DNA of 64,000 nucleotides, taken from Drosophila miranda. Lineage: Eukaryota; Arthropoda; Insecta; Diptera; Drosophilidae. The stretch's first letter is position 1, and each line of letters begins with the position of its first letter. The translations under genes and the position numbers were made by a program. Below, one piece after another: positions 8,406 through 19,470 of the stretch. Location of the stretch: NCBI RefSeq assembly GCF_003369915.1, contig NC_046677.1:24756913-24820912 (forward strand), written 5' to 3'. Under the pieces are notes generated by a model, which saw only the letters and a program-made list of their open reading frames with translations, searched no databases and was not told where the DNA came from.

Positions 8406-11063
8406 ATGGAACAATCAAATGAAAGCGAAAAGGTCGATGCCAACTGCATGTATTGCCAGCTAAGGATCGACGATGACAACTACCTGCAGTGCGAGCATTG
8501 CGATGAACTGGTGCACATCAAGTGTCTGCACACGAGTACTCCTGGTGATTTTTTGGGTGATATTTTCTTTGACTTCACATGTGCAACGTGCGCGGAGGAG
8601 CAGCTGAAACAGAAAGGAGAGCCCTATACACACAATGATGTGAAAGAGCAGTGTGTGCGTCAGAAGATGCCCTGGCTGATGGTGCTGACACTGACCCTTT
8701 ACAATCTGTCGCACAAACAGAAGGGTCTGGGTCATCATGGGTTCTTCCACTGGAGCACACACATCATCAGTTTTGTGGAACGCAACTGGAACTACATATT
8801 CGGCCCGAATGCGTGAGTGGTGGAGTGGAGTAATCAAGTTCATGACAAGGAGACTAGACTCTTAACAAACCTTCTTCTAGTCGCCGTCGCAAGAAGTGGA
8901 CTGGCTCCGTCTCGGGTACTCTCTCACACAATAGCCCAAAATACTTCATTTCGGCCATGGAACAGTTCAATGAGACAGGCTGGTGGAAGCTGGCCAAATC
9001 AAACCAAACACCCAGAAGCACGAAACGAGAATGTGAGTTTAGATTTTGAATTTCTTTCGGTTTGGAATACATGTTTCCATCTACATTTATGCAGATGAGA
9101 AAACGCTGGAACAACGCGTGGCGATGCGATTTGACAAACCTTCCCTTGCCGGTTATGAAAATAGTGATAGTGAGGTGGATGTGATTGATCATAGTGCACC
9201 CATCGTCGAAGAGAATGTAAAGATTCCTGCTGTAGCCGAGGTTTCTACACCTTGCAGCGAAGGCTGTGCCCGTACTATGTAAGGCTTGAACCAACAACAT
9301 AGGTACAGATCGTCATGTGTAACGAAACTCTTCCACTTTTAGTCCTTATATGGGACGACAACCCAGGCAGCCACCACCTCCTGTGGCCACTGTAATCCCA
9401 GAGGAACCACCGCTTCCTCCCACCATACCAGTGCCTCAGGCGCGTGTGTCCATGACAGTAAAGGAGGAAGAGGAGGTTAAATCACCCCAGCCACTCAGCA
9501 GTGTGCAGGCCAGCCTTATGGACTTTTTAGCCGAGAGCTTTGGTGGCGACGAACTCGGCATGTTCAGCAGCTTACCCGTCATAATGCCACCACCCCTGAT
9601 TGGAGCGGGAAAAACAGATTTCTTTATGACGGAAGCATTGCTGGAGTCTCCCTCGCCCAGTGGTGGTCTATTCGACATGGACACAAACTTTGGCATTCCG
9701 GACACCAGCGAAGAAATGAAGCACGGACCCAACATCAAAGAGGAGATGGCAGAGACGACGGCCGCGGATTTACCAGCAGATGAGGCCAGCGCAGAGAGCG
9801 AGGAAGATCAAACCGAAGACCAAAAAGAAATCGCGTTGGAGGAGATGGAAGCTACCTCTAGCCATCAGCCGCGAATAGTGGAAATCACCAATTATCAGCC
9901 CCGCGAACAAAGCCAGAAAATCAAGCAGGAACCCATGGAAGAGGAAATGGAAGAGATCTCCGAAGAGGCATTGCAAACTAAAGCCCCACTGATAGGGCAC
10001 TGCAAGCCGAGCGGTTTCATCCGACAGCCGCGCCGTAATTGGCCCTGGCTGCAGGAGAGACCCCAAGAGGCGGATGATGTGGTCATACCCAGCGAGAATC
10101 TAACCCTGATGAGCGTTTACGAGGAGCAGAAGGTGTATCAGCGGCTGCACAAGATCTTCTCGCTGGAGCAGCAGTGCCAATTGAGCATCCCAGCCTTTGT
10201 GCGTCGCCTGTATCGCAAGCTGTGCCTGCGCAAATGGAAGCGAGAGCACAACAGGCTCATCTTCAACCTGGACGAGCACATTGATCCCACGGCCAGGGCA
10301 CGGCGTCAGATGCATGGCGAACAGCAGGCACAAATTCTGGATCGCTATCAGCTGCTGGCCCACTCCCAACAGAATCCCAAGAGCTCGTTCTATGCTCGCA
10401 TTACGGGCTCCACTCAGTATGAAATGTTCGAATCGCCGTACTCGCAGCGGGTCTTGCATCCCTTCATCTTTCGCAGCGAGACGATGGGCCCGCCTTGGCT
10501 GAAGCTTATGTGCGAGCTGCAGCATCGCGTGAATCGCTGCCATCCCACCCGATCGCCCATAGACTTTTGCTACGTGAGGCCGCAGCATATACCGGCGGTG
10601 AATGCCCTGCTTCAGAGTGCCTTCTGGCCGAACATTGATGGTTAGATTGCAGATCAGATTTAATGGTCAATCAAAAAAATGCTCTAATTGTTTCATTTGT
10701 CTTGCAGTAAGCGAATGCCTCAGCTATCCGGACTACAGTGTGGTGGCCCTCTACAAGAAGTTGGTCATTGGCTGTGGCTTCCTCGTCCCCGACGTGGGCT
10801 ACAACGAGGCGTACATCTCGTTCATGGCCGTGCGTCCGAATTGGCAGCGCAGTGGCATAGCCAGTTTCATGCTCTACCATCTCATACAGACCTGCATGTC
10901 CAAGGATATCACACTGCATGTGTCCGCCAGCAATTCGGCGGTGATGTTGTACCAGAAGTTTGGCTTCAAGATTGAGGAAATCATCGTAGACTTCTATGAC
11001 AAGTATTTGCCAATGGACTCAAAGCAAAGCAGGAACGCCTTGTTCCTTCGTTTGCTGAGATGA
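8406..11063 (+). CDS. Atac2: Atac2 (KAT14/CSRP2BP), ATAC complex acetyltransferase
   Basis: The CDS joins 8406-8812, 8881-9032, 9095-9278, 9343-10640 and 10708-11063, 798 residues. It is a subunit of the Ada2a-containing (ATAC) histone acetyltransferase complex in the nucleus. Features in order: a PHD-type zinc finger (C14, C17, C29, C32, H37, C40, C59, C62); a conserved helical block (PWLMVLTLTLYNLSHKQKGLGHHGFFHW ... WTGSVSGTLS ... GWWKLAK) shared with human KAT14; a long acidic/Pro-rich disordered middle; and a C-terminal GNAT fold in the last exon (SECLSYPDYSVVALYKK, NEAYISFMAVRPNWQRSGIASFML with acetyl-CoA loop QRSGIA, HVSASNSAVMLYQKFGF). The frame is open 96 codons upstream of 8406, but that part crosses the DRE cluster and lacks coding character, so I start at MEQSNE. 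AATAAA lies at 11070-11075, just past the stop. Confidence 0.94.
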
Positions 11064-11192
11064 TGGAGAAATAAAGAGTCAGCGAAGTTAAAATGGAAAT
11101 GGTGGGATCCCTGGAAACAGATCCTTATGTCGCTCGCTTTATTGGATAGTTTTATCATAATTTTATTTTCACACGAAAATTGAAAGAGAATC
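11064..11192. terminator. Overlapping 3' ends of Atac2 (+) and Prp28 (-)
   Basis: Only 129 bp separate the two stop codons. Atac2 has AATAAA at 11070-11075. Prp28 has AATAAA on the minus strand at 11143-11138 and again at 11167-11162. The transcripts must overlap or nearly so. Confidence 0.7.
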
Positions 11193-13796
11193 TTAGGCGA
11201 ATATTTTCTCCTCCCTGCGCTTCTTGGTGACTACGGTGCCGGGCTTGTGCTGTGCCTCCGGATGATTTGTCAGTTCGGGTGGGCATGTGGACACCGGACT
11301 GGCCGTGACGCACTGCTTGAGGTCGTAGAAGAGACCGCTGTCGTCCTTGGTGACAAAGGAGATGGCACAACCAGTCTTGCCAGCGCGACCCGTACGACCG
11401 ATACGATGTGTATAGTCCTCGATGGACTTGGCCATGTCGTAGTTGATAACCAGGGAGACGTCCTTGATGTCGATACCACGACCAGCCACATCGGTGGCCA
11501 CCAGTATGTCCTTGGCGCCCGACTTGAGGGCCGCCAAAGCGTACTCTCGCTGCTCCTGGCCCTTGCCGCCGTGAAGTGTGCACGAATTGTAGCCGAGCTT
11601 CTCCAGGCCCTTGGCCAGCACATCGGCGCCCTTCTTCTGGTTGACGAAAATAATGACTGGCGGATCGATCTTGCGCGACAGGATCTCCATGAGTTTCTTG
11701 CGCTTGTCGTTCTCGCCCATCATGTACACGATCTGTTCTGTGCGCTCCGTTGGCTTGCCCATGGAACCAATGTACACGGTGGATGGGCGTCGCAGATAGG
11801 ATCGGGCCAGACGCTCCACCGCCGGCGGCATCGTTGCCGTGAACATCACGGTTTGGCGGTACTTCTTCTTCGTGTAGAAGTTCTCCATAAGTTTGTTCTC
11901 ATCCTCGGCCTCTTCGGTGTCCGGTTTGAGATTGGTCACGGGCATGTACTCGAGGATCTTCTGGACATCGGGTTCGAAGCCCATGTCAATCATACGATCT
12001 GCCTCGTCGAGGACAATGTATGTGCATTGATTCAGCACTAGGTAGCGATTCTCCAGCACATCTATGAGACGACCCGGTGTGGCGATGACAATCTCACAGC
12101 CCAGACGCAGGCGGAAGCCCTGCTCCTCACGGGACAAACCGCCCACCACGACCACAGTACGTATGCCCAGGGGCTGGCCGAACTTGATCGTCTCCTCCTC
12201 AATCTGTTGGGCCAACTCACGGGTGGGTGCCATGATGATGGCATACGGGCCCTGATCCACATCCTCCAGACGCTCAATCTTGGGCAAAGACTGAATCCAT
12301 GAGAGCAGGGGAATCAGGAAGGCCAACGTCTTTCCCGAACCCGTCTCGGCCACGCCAATAATGTCACGATTCTGCAGGCCAATGGGTATGGCCTGGCGCT
12401 GAATGGGCGTGGGCTCCTTGTAGCCGACCTTATCGATAATGTCGATGATCTCCGGCGGGAAGCCGGACTCGTTCCAGCTCCGTATGGGATTGGGTATCCT
12501 GCCACCCTTGATGGTTATATTGTAATCCTCACGGAAGATGCGCCAATCGCGCTCAGTCATCTCGTCGTTGTCCTTCTCGGACCAGTGGCGATCGTCCCAC
12601 TTTTGCTTCTCCTCCTTCCGTTTCATCTTCTTCAAGCGCACCTTCTCCTGCTCCTTCTCGGCCTCTGTGCGACGCTTCTCCAGCAGGTCCCCATAGAATT
12701 GGCTCTGGGTGCGCTTCTGTTCTTTGATGTCGATGCCGGCTACGTTGCCGCGACCAAAGAACTGCACATGGTGACGCTCCTTGTACAGATTATTGTAATC
12801 AATGGATGTGTCCTCGCCAGCATCCCAGTCGAAGACGAATTTGCGATCGTTGAGACGCCTCACTCGTCGCTTCTTCTTCACGATACCCAAATATCGCTCC
12901 CGAATGGCCTCCAGCTCCTTTTCCTTGTCCTTGTGGGTGAGATCTTCGGCCCGTTTGTTATCCCGATCCCTATCACCACCGCGATCGCCTCCTCCACCGC
13001 CATCGCCGCCATGATTACCGCCGTTATTATTATTACTACCACCACCACCCCTGTCGCCTCTGGTGCCACGCTCACGTCTCTCTGGCCTCGAGGGAGGCGG
13101 CGGCATTGGCGCCGATGGAGGTGCCGTTGCTGGGGCGGTGGCTATGGACATGTTTATTTCTCTGGGAGCTGCCATTTGCTCTCGGGCTGCATCTTGAGCG
13201 GCGCGTAGACGCTCCACCTCCTCCTGGCGACGCTTGATGGCCTCTGCGGCACGCTGCTCCTTGGTGAGGAAGACCGGCTTGGCACGTGCCTCCTCCTCGC
13301 GCTTCTTTTTGTCCAGTAACTCTTCCAGGGAGAGCGGTTCCTTCTTTAGCTTGTGTTCTTGCTTCTCATCTGGCATTTCCTCATCCTCTTTACCATCAGG
13401 TTTTCCGGAACTGGCGCTCGAATCCAGTTTGACTCTCTTTTCCGGTTCTCCCGTGCGCCCTCCTCCTGGACCACCGCGTTCACGTAAACGCTCTGGGCCA
13501 TTGTTATCCCTGGGCCTCTGGCGATCTGGTGACCGACGTCTGATGCGATCCTCACTGTAAAAGAAGCTTATTAGTATGTATCATTAATGAATTAAGGCAA
13601 TTAAAACTTACCGGGAACGAGAACGGCGCTGGCGTCTGTCCCTCTCCCTATCGTTTGGCCTCTCTCCACGTTGCGGCTCCCTTTCCCGTGGTCGTTCTCT
13701 CTCACGCTCCCTATCCCTTTGGCCAACTCCCTGTTGCTGACGCTCGTCCCTGAAGCGTTCCCGCGACCGCGAGCGACGCTTTTTATCATTTACCAT
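11193..13796 (-). CDS. Prp28: Prp28 / DDX23 DEAD-box spliceosomal helicase
   Basis: The CDS is complement(11193-13554, 13612-13796), 848 residues. Prp28 displaces U1 from the 5' splice site so that U6 can pair during spliceosome activation. The N-terminus is an RS/RE-rich tail (first ~65 residues, [13 protein letters not shown]...[13 protein letters not shown]), followed by a charged coiled region and a Gly/Asn-rich stretch absent from the core. The helicase core shows the Q motif ([11 protein letters not shown]), motif I AETGSGKT (464-471), [13 protein letters not shown], motif II DEAD (578-581), TAT (634-636), and motif [10 protein letters not shown] (778-785). TAT in motif III instead of SAT is typical of this family. 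The D. melanogaster counterpart is CG10333. It is head-to-head with the SLC12A9-like gene and tail-to-tail with Atac2. Confidence 0.95.
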
Positions 13797-14351
13797 GTTA
13801 AATTCGTGAAATTCAACTTTTTTGACCCGAACAGCTGAGGCGCCACTCGATAGTTTTGAATGGAATGATTTAAAAAATCGATACTATGGATAGTATCGGG
13901 CCAAATTAATCATCGTAAGGCGCTACTACTTACAATAAGTATGATCAGCCCAAGGCAAAAGATCCGTCTCACCCCACCCCCTCCCATGGAAGGGGTGATG
14001 GGAGTTGGGTGCTGCCCTCCGTTCCAATTAGAGTTCACCTGGCCAACTCCCATCACCAGGAATCGTCTTCATCTTCTCTGAAAATTTACAAAATTTTGAG
14101 AAGCGACAGATACTTAGCTCGATAGTATCAAAAACATCGATACTCTCCCTTCGCAGCAAAGTTAGCAACGCCTAATGTCATAAGGCCGTGATCTCGTATC
14201 GATTGCTCCTGCAGCCCTGCTTGCACATATCGAAGCACGCATACAGTAAACAAAGGCGATTGCACACAAAGATAGAAATTATTATTGGTTTGCTAGCAAT
14301 TTTATCGTGTTTTCCGTTCTGGAGCTACGCGCTACTCAACCTTCGGCCGTG
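13797..14351. promoter_or_regulatory. Divergent promoter, Prp28 / SLC12A9-like gene
   Basis: This 555-bp gap separates two divergent start codons. It carries ATCGATAC/CGATAGTATC DRE-like motifs on the Prp28 side (about 13878-13898) and on the transporter side (about 14121-14146). A perfect 15-bp inverted repeat lies in between. No TATA box is seen at suitable positions. Confidence 0.6.
13994..14057. repeat. Perfect 15-bp inverted repeat in divergent promoter
   Basis: GGTGATGGGAGTTGG (13994-14008) is exactly complementary to CCAACTCCCATCACC (14043-14057), with a 34-base loop. A third partial arm, CTCCCAT at 13981-13987, could pair alternatively with ATGGGAG at 13998-14004. Confidence 0.8.
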
Positions 14352-17300
14352 ATGAGCAGCAACACGGATCAGGAAACGGCTCCCATTGCCGCGCCGCGCA
14401 ACGGCAGCGCTGGCAGTGTGTTCCGAAGCTTCGGTTCCCTTTTCGGTGGTAACAACTCGGACACCACTCGCCCGCAAACGCCGCAATCTGGCGATGGCTA
14501 TGTGGAGTTTGGGATGCAGAATCCGGAACGGAGTGGCCGGACACTGGGCACCTTTGCTGGGGTCTTCAGTCCGGTGGCCCTGTCGATGTTTAGCGCATTG
14601 GTGTTTATACGTGTTGGTACGTGCTGTTTTCTTGGTGACGTCATGGACCGACAGACACTTGTTGTCTCGGTCCATTGAACTTTTGATTCTATATCTGTGG
14701 CTGACTTTCTCTCTCTGTGTGTAATCGAATTAGGCTACATTGTCGGCAATGCGGGCTTGTACATAACTCTGCTGCAGTTCCTCATAGCCTATGGGATACT
14801 TCTGTTTACGGTGGCGTCTGTCTGCGCCATCTCTACCAATGGAGCGATTGAAGGTGGAGGCGTCTACTGTGAGTCATATAAATGTTCTTCTATAGTAGAT
14901 TTTATATCTAATGATAAACCTTTTCCAGTCATGATCAGTCGCACTCTGGGCGTAGAATTTGGTGGTTCCATTGGCACCCTGTTCTTCTTTGCGAATGTCG
15001 TCGGCTCGGCAATGGCCATCACTGGCTGCACCGAGGCCATCATGGATAACTTTGGCCCGGGCGGACACTTTGTCAGTGACGGTGCCACCCTGCCCGACGG
15101 CGATTGGTGGCGCTTCCTCACCAGCAGCATCATCAACACCTGCCAGCTTCTGGTCTGCCTAGTGGGTGCCGCACTCTTTGCCAAAACGTCAGTGCTTATT
15201 TTGGGTACGGTGACTATTTCCCTGCTTGCTACGTATATCAGTTTCCTGTCTCTGAGCGGTACCAATGACACGGTAAGTGTTTTTCCAGCACATCCCCCTC
15301 CCCTTCGACCATCACTCATTGACCCAAAGCCCTGTCAGGCTTATCAATCCCGGAGTATACGCTATGCCGATATCTAGGCTATCTATGGCTCATGTGGCTC
15401 ATTTATTTAAAATTTTATTTTAAGGCATACTCGTAGCAGAAATCCCAAGTGTGATAAAGAGTAGCGCCTCGATTGTTTCTGTGTGTTTCTGGCAGATTTG
15501 TATTATATTTCACAGCAGAAACACATTGAAATCTAGTATGATTCATCAAGTAGTTCTCCACAAATGTATGAAAAAGCTCCTGGAGTATACATATAAATTT
15601 ACATATGCATAGGAACTCAGGTCCTTAGAATTGATGTATGCATTCTTGGAGAACTCTAGCTTCTTGGGAACTCTTTTTCTGCTTATATTATGGCGATAAA
15701 TACTGAAAAACACCACAGATGAAGCATTATTTTGCGGTGCGAGGCTGTCAAAGGTCGTGTCAAGCCCCCAAAAAGATCTGTACCCCGGGGTAGTTACCCA
15801 AAAAGAAACCCAAACGTTTAAGGAACATGTACCTTTTCTTATAGATATGTATGTTATAGCGATCCAACGATTAATAGATCATAGAAAAACACTCCATTCC
15901 GTTTATTCAAGAACAGAGCACATTTTCACCAAAAGATATATCTACCCTAACATAAATCGAAAGGAATCCAGTCTTTTGTTGCATTCCCTCGGCTTTTATC
16001 TTCCCAGTCTATTATTTTTCTGTAAATACACATAATTCCCCACATTAAAACATCGTTAGAAGCAACAATATACCGACTTGTCCGCATGTTTCCTCGTTTC
16101 TCGTTTTCTGGCCAGCTTTTATCTTTCCGGTCAGTTTTTGTGGGTTTTGCTGTATTAAACAATTCCCCTTTCAAATGCATATCTAAAAACCCACAGAACT
16201 ACGATAAGACCCAAGGGTTTAGGCAAAGTGAAATGACGATTCTTGTGAGTCAGAGAGTGATGATGAGCGGGACTGATTACAAATGTATTATATATATATA
16301 CATATATATAAATGTGCATACATGTGTAGAACATATAGTATTAATTAGCTGATTTTTGCGATAACCTAGATAGTTTTTTGTTTTTGCTGATTGCAGATAC
16401 CGGTGCCCTTGCAAAATACATATTATAATGAAACTTCATCGCACTTCCTACCGTATACGGGTCTGAGTGCTAACACACTGAGCGATAATCTGGGAGAGCA
16501 ATATGGCCACGATTATACATCGAACAACAAGATGGTGGACTTCGCCACCACCTTCGGTGTGCTGTTCTCCGGCGTGACGGGCATCATGGCTGGTGCGAAC
16601 ATGTCTGGGGAGCTGAAGAATCCCGCCAAGAGCATTCCCTGGGGCACACTATCGGCGGTGGCATTTACCTTCGTCTCGTACATCATCCTCTCGTTCCTGA
16701 TGAGCTGCACCACACCGGGCGTGACGATGCGGAATAACTACCTCTTCCTGATGCCCGTCAATGTCTGGCCACCATTCACGGCTATTGGCATACTGACGGC
16801 CACCTTTTCGACGGGACTGAGCAACCTGATTGGATCTAGCCGAATTCTGGAGGCCCTGTCCAAGGATCAGGTGTTTGGCTCGCTGCTGAACTTTGTGCTG
16901 CATGGAACGTGGAAGGGAAATCCGATTGCCGCCGTTGCTGTCAGTTGGGTAATGGTGGAGTGCATCCTGCTGATTGGCTCCTTCAACATCATCGCGCAGA
17001 TCAACTCGGTGCTGTTCATGCTCTCGTATCTGGCCACCAATCTTGCCTGCTTGGGCATTGAGCTGACGGGTGCCCCAAACTTCCGGCCTCTGTTCAAGTA
17101 CTTCACCTGGCACACGTGTCTTGTAGGTCTGCTGGGCACACTCATCATGATGTTTGTGATCAATCCGATCTATGCCTCCTCCTGCATCATTCTGTGCCTG
17201 ATTTTGGTCATTGCTTTGCATCTCTTTTCACCGGCCACTCAGGCAGCACAGTGGGGGTCCATCTCTCAGGCCTTGATGTTCCATCAGGTGCGCAAGTATC

Positions 17301-18672
17301 TGCTCATGCTGGATCCGCGCAAGGATCATGTCAAGTTCTGGCGTCCGCAAATACTTCTCCTGGTTTCCTCGCCACGTTCCTGCTGCCCTTTGGTCGATTT
17401 TGTCAACGATCTCAAGAAGAGCGGCCTCTACATCATTGGCCATGTGAAAGTGGGTGACTTTAAGAGCGTCGAGGATGTGGAGGAGAATCAGCAGTGGTGG
17501 TCATTCCTAGATCACATGCGCGTCAAGGCCTTCACAGAGGTCACGCTGAGCCGCAGCATTCGCGAGGGCGTGCAGCATTTGATTCGTTTGTCGGGAATTG
17601 GTGCAATGAAACCAAATACGATTATTCTGGGCTTCTATGATAACGAAGCACCTAAAGATTTCTTCCAAAAGTAAGTGAAAATAATGCTGAAATGAGAGTT
17701 GATTATCAATTTTTGGTTTTTTCATTCTCACAGCGGTTCCTCCCCCTATAAAACGGATGACTTTAACAGCGGCGATATACAGAACTTTCCCATACGACGC
17801 GATGGTGATCCAAAGCATTTCCAGGTGCAGGAATACGTCCAGATCCTGTGCGATACGCTGCGCATGAAGAAGAATCTGTGCCTGTGCAGGAACTTTCAGC
17901 GTTTGGATAAGAACTTTATAGCCATGTGAGGGCGACACGCCATATTATTTATCGGAATTTTATGGAATTTTATCTGTTCTGTTTCATATTCTGCAGAAGC
18001 AAGCATGTTAAGTACATTGATGTGTGGCCCATAAATATATTCAATCCGACATCTGGTGATCCCTTTGATATGGTCTCTCTGTTCATGATGCAGCTGGCCG
18101 TGATAATGCTGGCCAAATGGAAGCATCTTAGAGTGAGAATCTTTTTGTGCGAGACAAATGAAGAGCGCACTGTGGGGTAGGTCCATTGATAAATCCCAAA
18201 TAGAATTTTCCTAACATTTTTTCCGATTTCCCTTAGCACCTTTGACACCCAGGCCCCTCAAATGGAAATCTTCTCCAAGATGAAGCTGCAACAGTCCCTC
18301 AAAGAACTCCGAATCACAGCTGATATTATAGAGATTGAGGAATGGAGTAGGGACTCGGATTTCATACGTCATGCCCGAACCCTCAAACAGTACACCGGTC
18401 AGGCGGATAATGCCCTGCTGGAGGATGACGATGGCGATGAGACAATGAATCGCTCGCTCCTGTATATGCAGAGGGCAAATCAAATTATACGCGATCGTTC
18501 GGATCAGACGGCGCTATCGTTCATCTATCTGGCAGCGCCACCAAAGCTCTCGGCAACAGATTTTGCGGAACGCAGTGCCAGCTATGTGGAGCTGCTGACG
18601 GAGCTGACGGCCGATTTGCCGCCCACAATTCTGGTGCATGGCGTCAGTACGGTGACCTCAACAACGCTCTAG
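14352..18672 (+). CDS. CG10413: SLC12A9-type cation-chloride cotransporter family protein (CG10413)
   Basis: The CDS joins 14352-14616, 14734-14868, 14929-15272, 16397-17670, 17734-17925, 17997-18176 and 18237-18672, 941 residues. It belongs to the SLC12 family and is closest to human SLC12A9 (CIP1), whose transport role is poorly defined. The sequence shows a short cytosolic N-terminus, the first membrane segment 'TFAGVFSPVALSMFSALVFIRVG', then 'NGAIEGGGVYFMISRTLG', 'GIMAGANMSGELKNPAKSIP', 'LIGSSRILEALSKDQVFG' and 'APNFRPLFKYFTWHTCLVG', about 12 membrane spans in all. The large cytosolic C-domain follows (MFHQVRKYLLMLDPRKDHVKFWRPQ, GLYIIGHVKVGDF, GMKPNTIILGFYD-type block). The start is ATG 14352; the frame open from 14307 begins with GTG only. 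Intron 3 (1124 bp) is much longer than the others. Fly CG12773 is another SLC12-family member, so the CG number is from gene neighbourhood memory. Confidence 0.9.
15273..16396 (+). other. Long intron 3 of the SLC12A9-like gene
   Basis: This 1124-bp AT-rich intron (GTAAGT ... TTGCAG) contains a TA microsatellite near 16290-16310. I see no alternative exon with a supported frame. Confidence 0.6.
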
Positions 18673-19470
18673 GCTCTCTGGGCTCTTGGCGAATACCAAG
18701 CATTTCCATAAGTGATAAACAAAGCAACCGGAATGAACCAATTTAGACGACACGCCGGCTGCCGTTCTCTTGTCCCTCCCGACCCCCCCTCCCAACTGTC
18801 CTTGGATCTGTCTCTGGGCAGTCACTGTCGCTGATATGCGGCTGGCGATTTATCACTTATTGTGTGTGTCCTATGTGGGCTTGAAGCTTTAGCAGCAATC
18901 GTATAACATAGTGTATTCGCTCATCTAGCACCCTGGCACACATGAGACATCACACACACAGATCAGAATCAAAATCAATCATCATATCAGCCAACTATAT
19001 ATAATTTTATGACAAGACGTATCATGTTTTAACCTGCATTCATCCACCTCCTAATCGAACCCCACCCCGATATTAACATTTTTGTGATTCAAGAGTTATA
19101 TACTATCTAATACAAATACTAATTCTACTTCTACTACTACATGACAAATAGATACGCGAAAGGCAAAAAAAAAAAGTATTAGAGAGCCACAGCCGCGAGA
19201 TTGTGGCTATAATCATAAAGATTTCATTATGCACCTAGTGATAACTACTAAATGGGGAAGGGAATGAAAGGGTGCTCACAGTTCGTTTGGGACTTTGATG
19301 GATTGTTATTTTAGATAAATGTATTTGGGTGCGTGTGTGTGCTACTTTTTGAAAGCGTTTACCTGTGAGACTACCCACACCTTTCCCTTCCCCGCTTTAC
19401 AAAACTATTATCGATCATAGCGTTCAATGTATTCAGTTCTTTCCAATAATCTAAATAAAATATTAGCTAT
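18673..19470 (+). other. 3' UTR of the SLC12A9-like gene
   Basis: Non-coding sequence follows the stop. A strong AATAAA at 19454-19459 marks the likely poly(A) signal, giving a 3' UTR of about 0.8 kb. Confidence 0.6.

Noticed and set aside
11247..13208. Long plus-strand frames (264 and 207 codons) opposite Prp28
   Set aside because: They lie antisense to a highly conserved helicase exon, with codon positions mirrored from it. The translations are Leu/Val-rich shadow composition without domains.
14307..14351. N-terminal extension of the SLC12A9-like protein
   Set aside because: The extended frame starts with GTG. The first ATG is 14352 and fits the family's short N-terminus.
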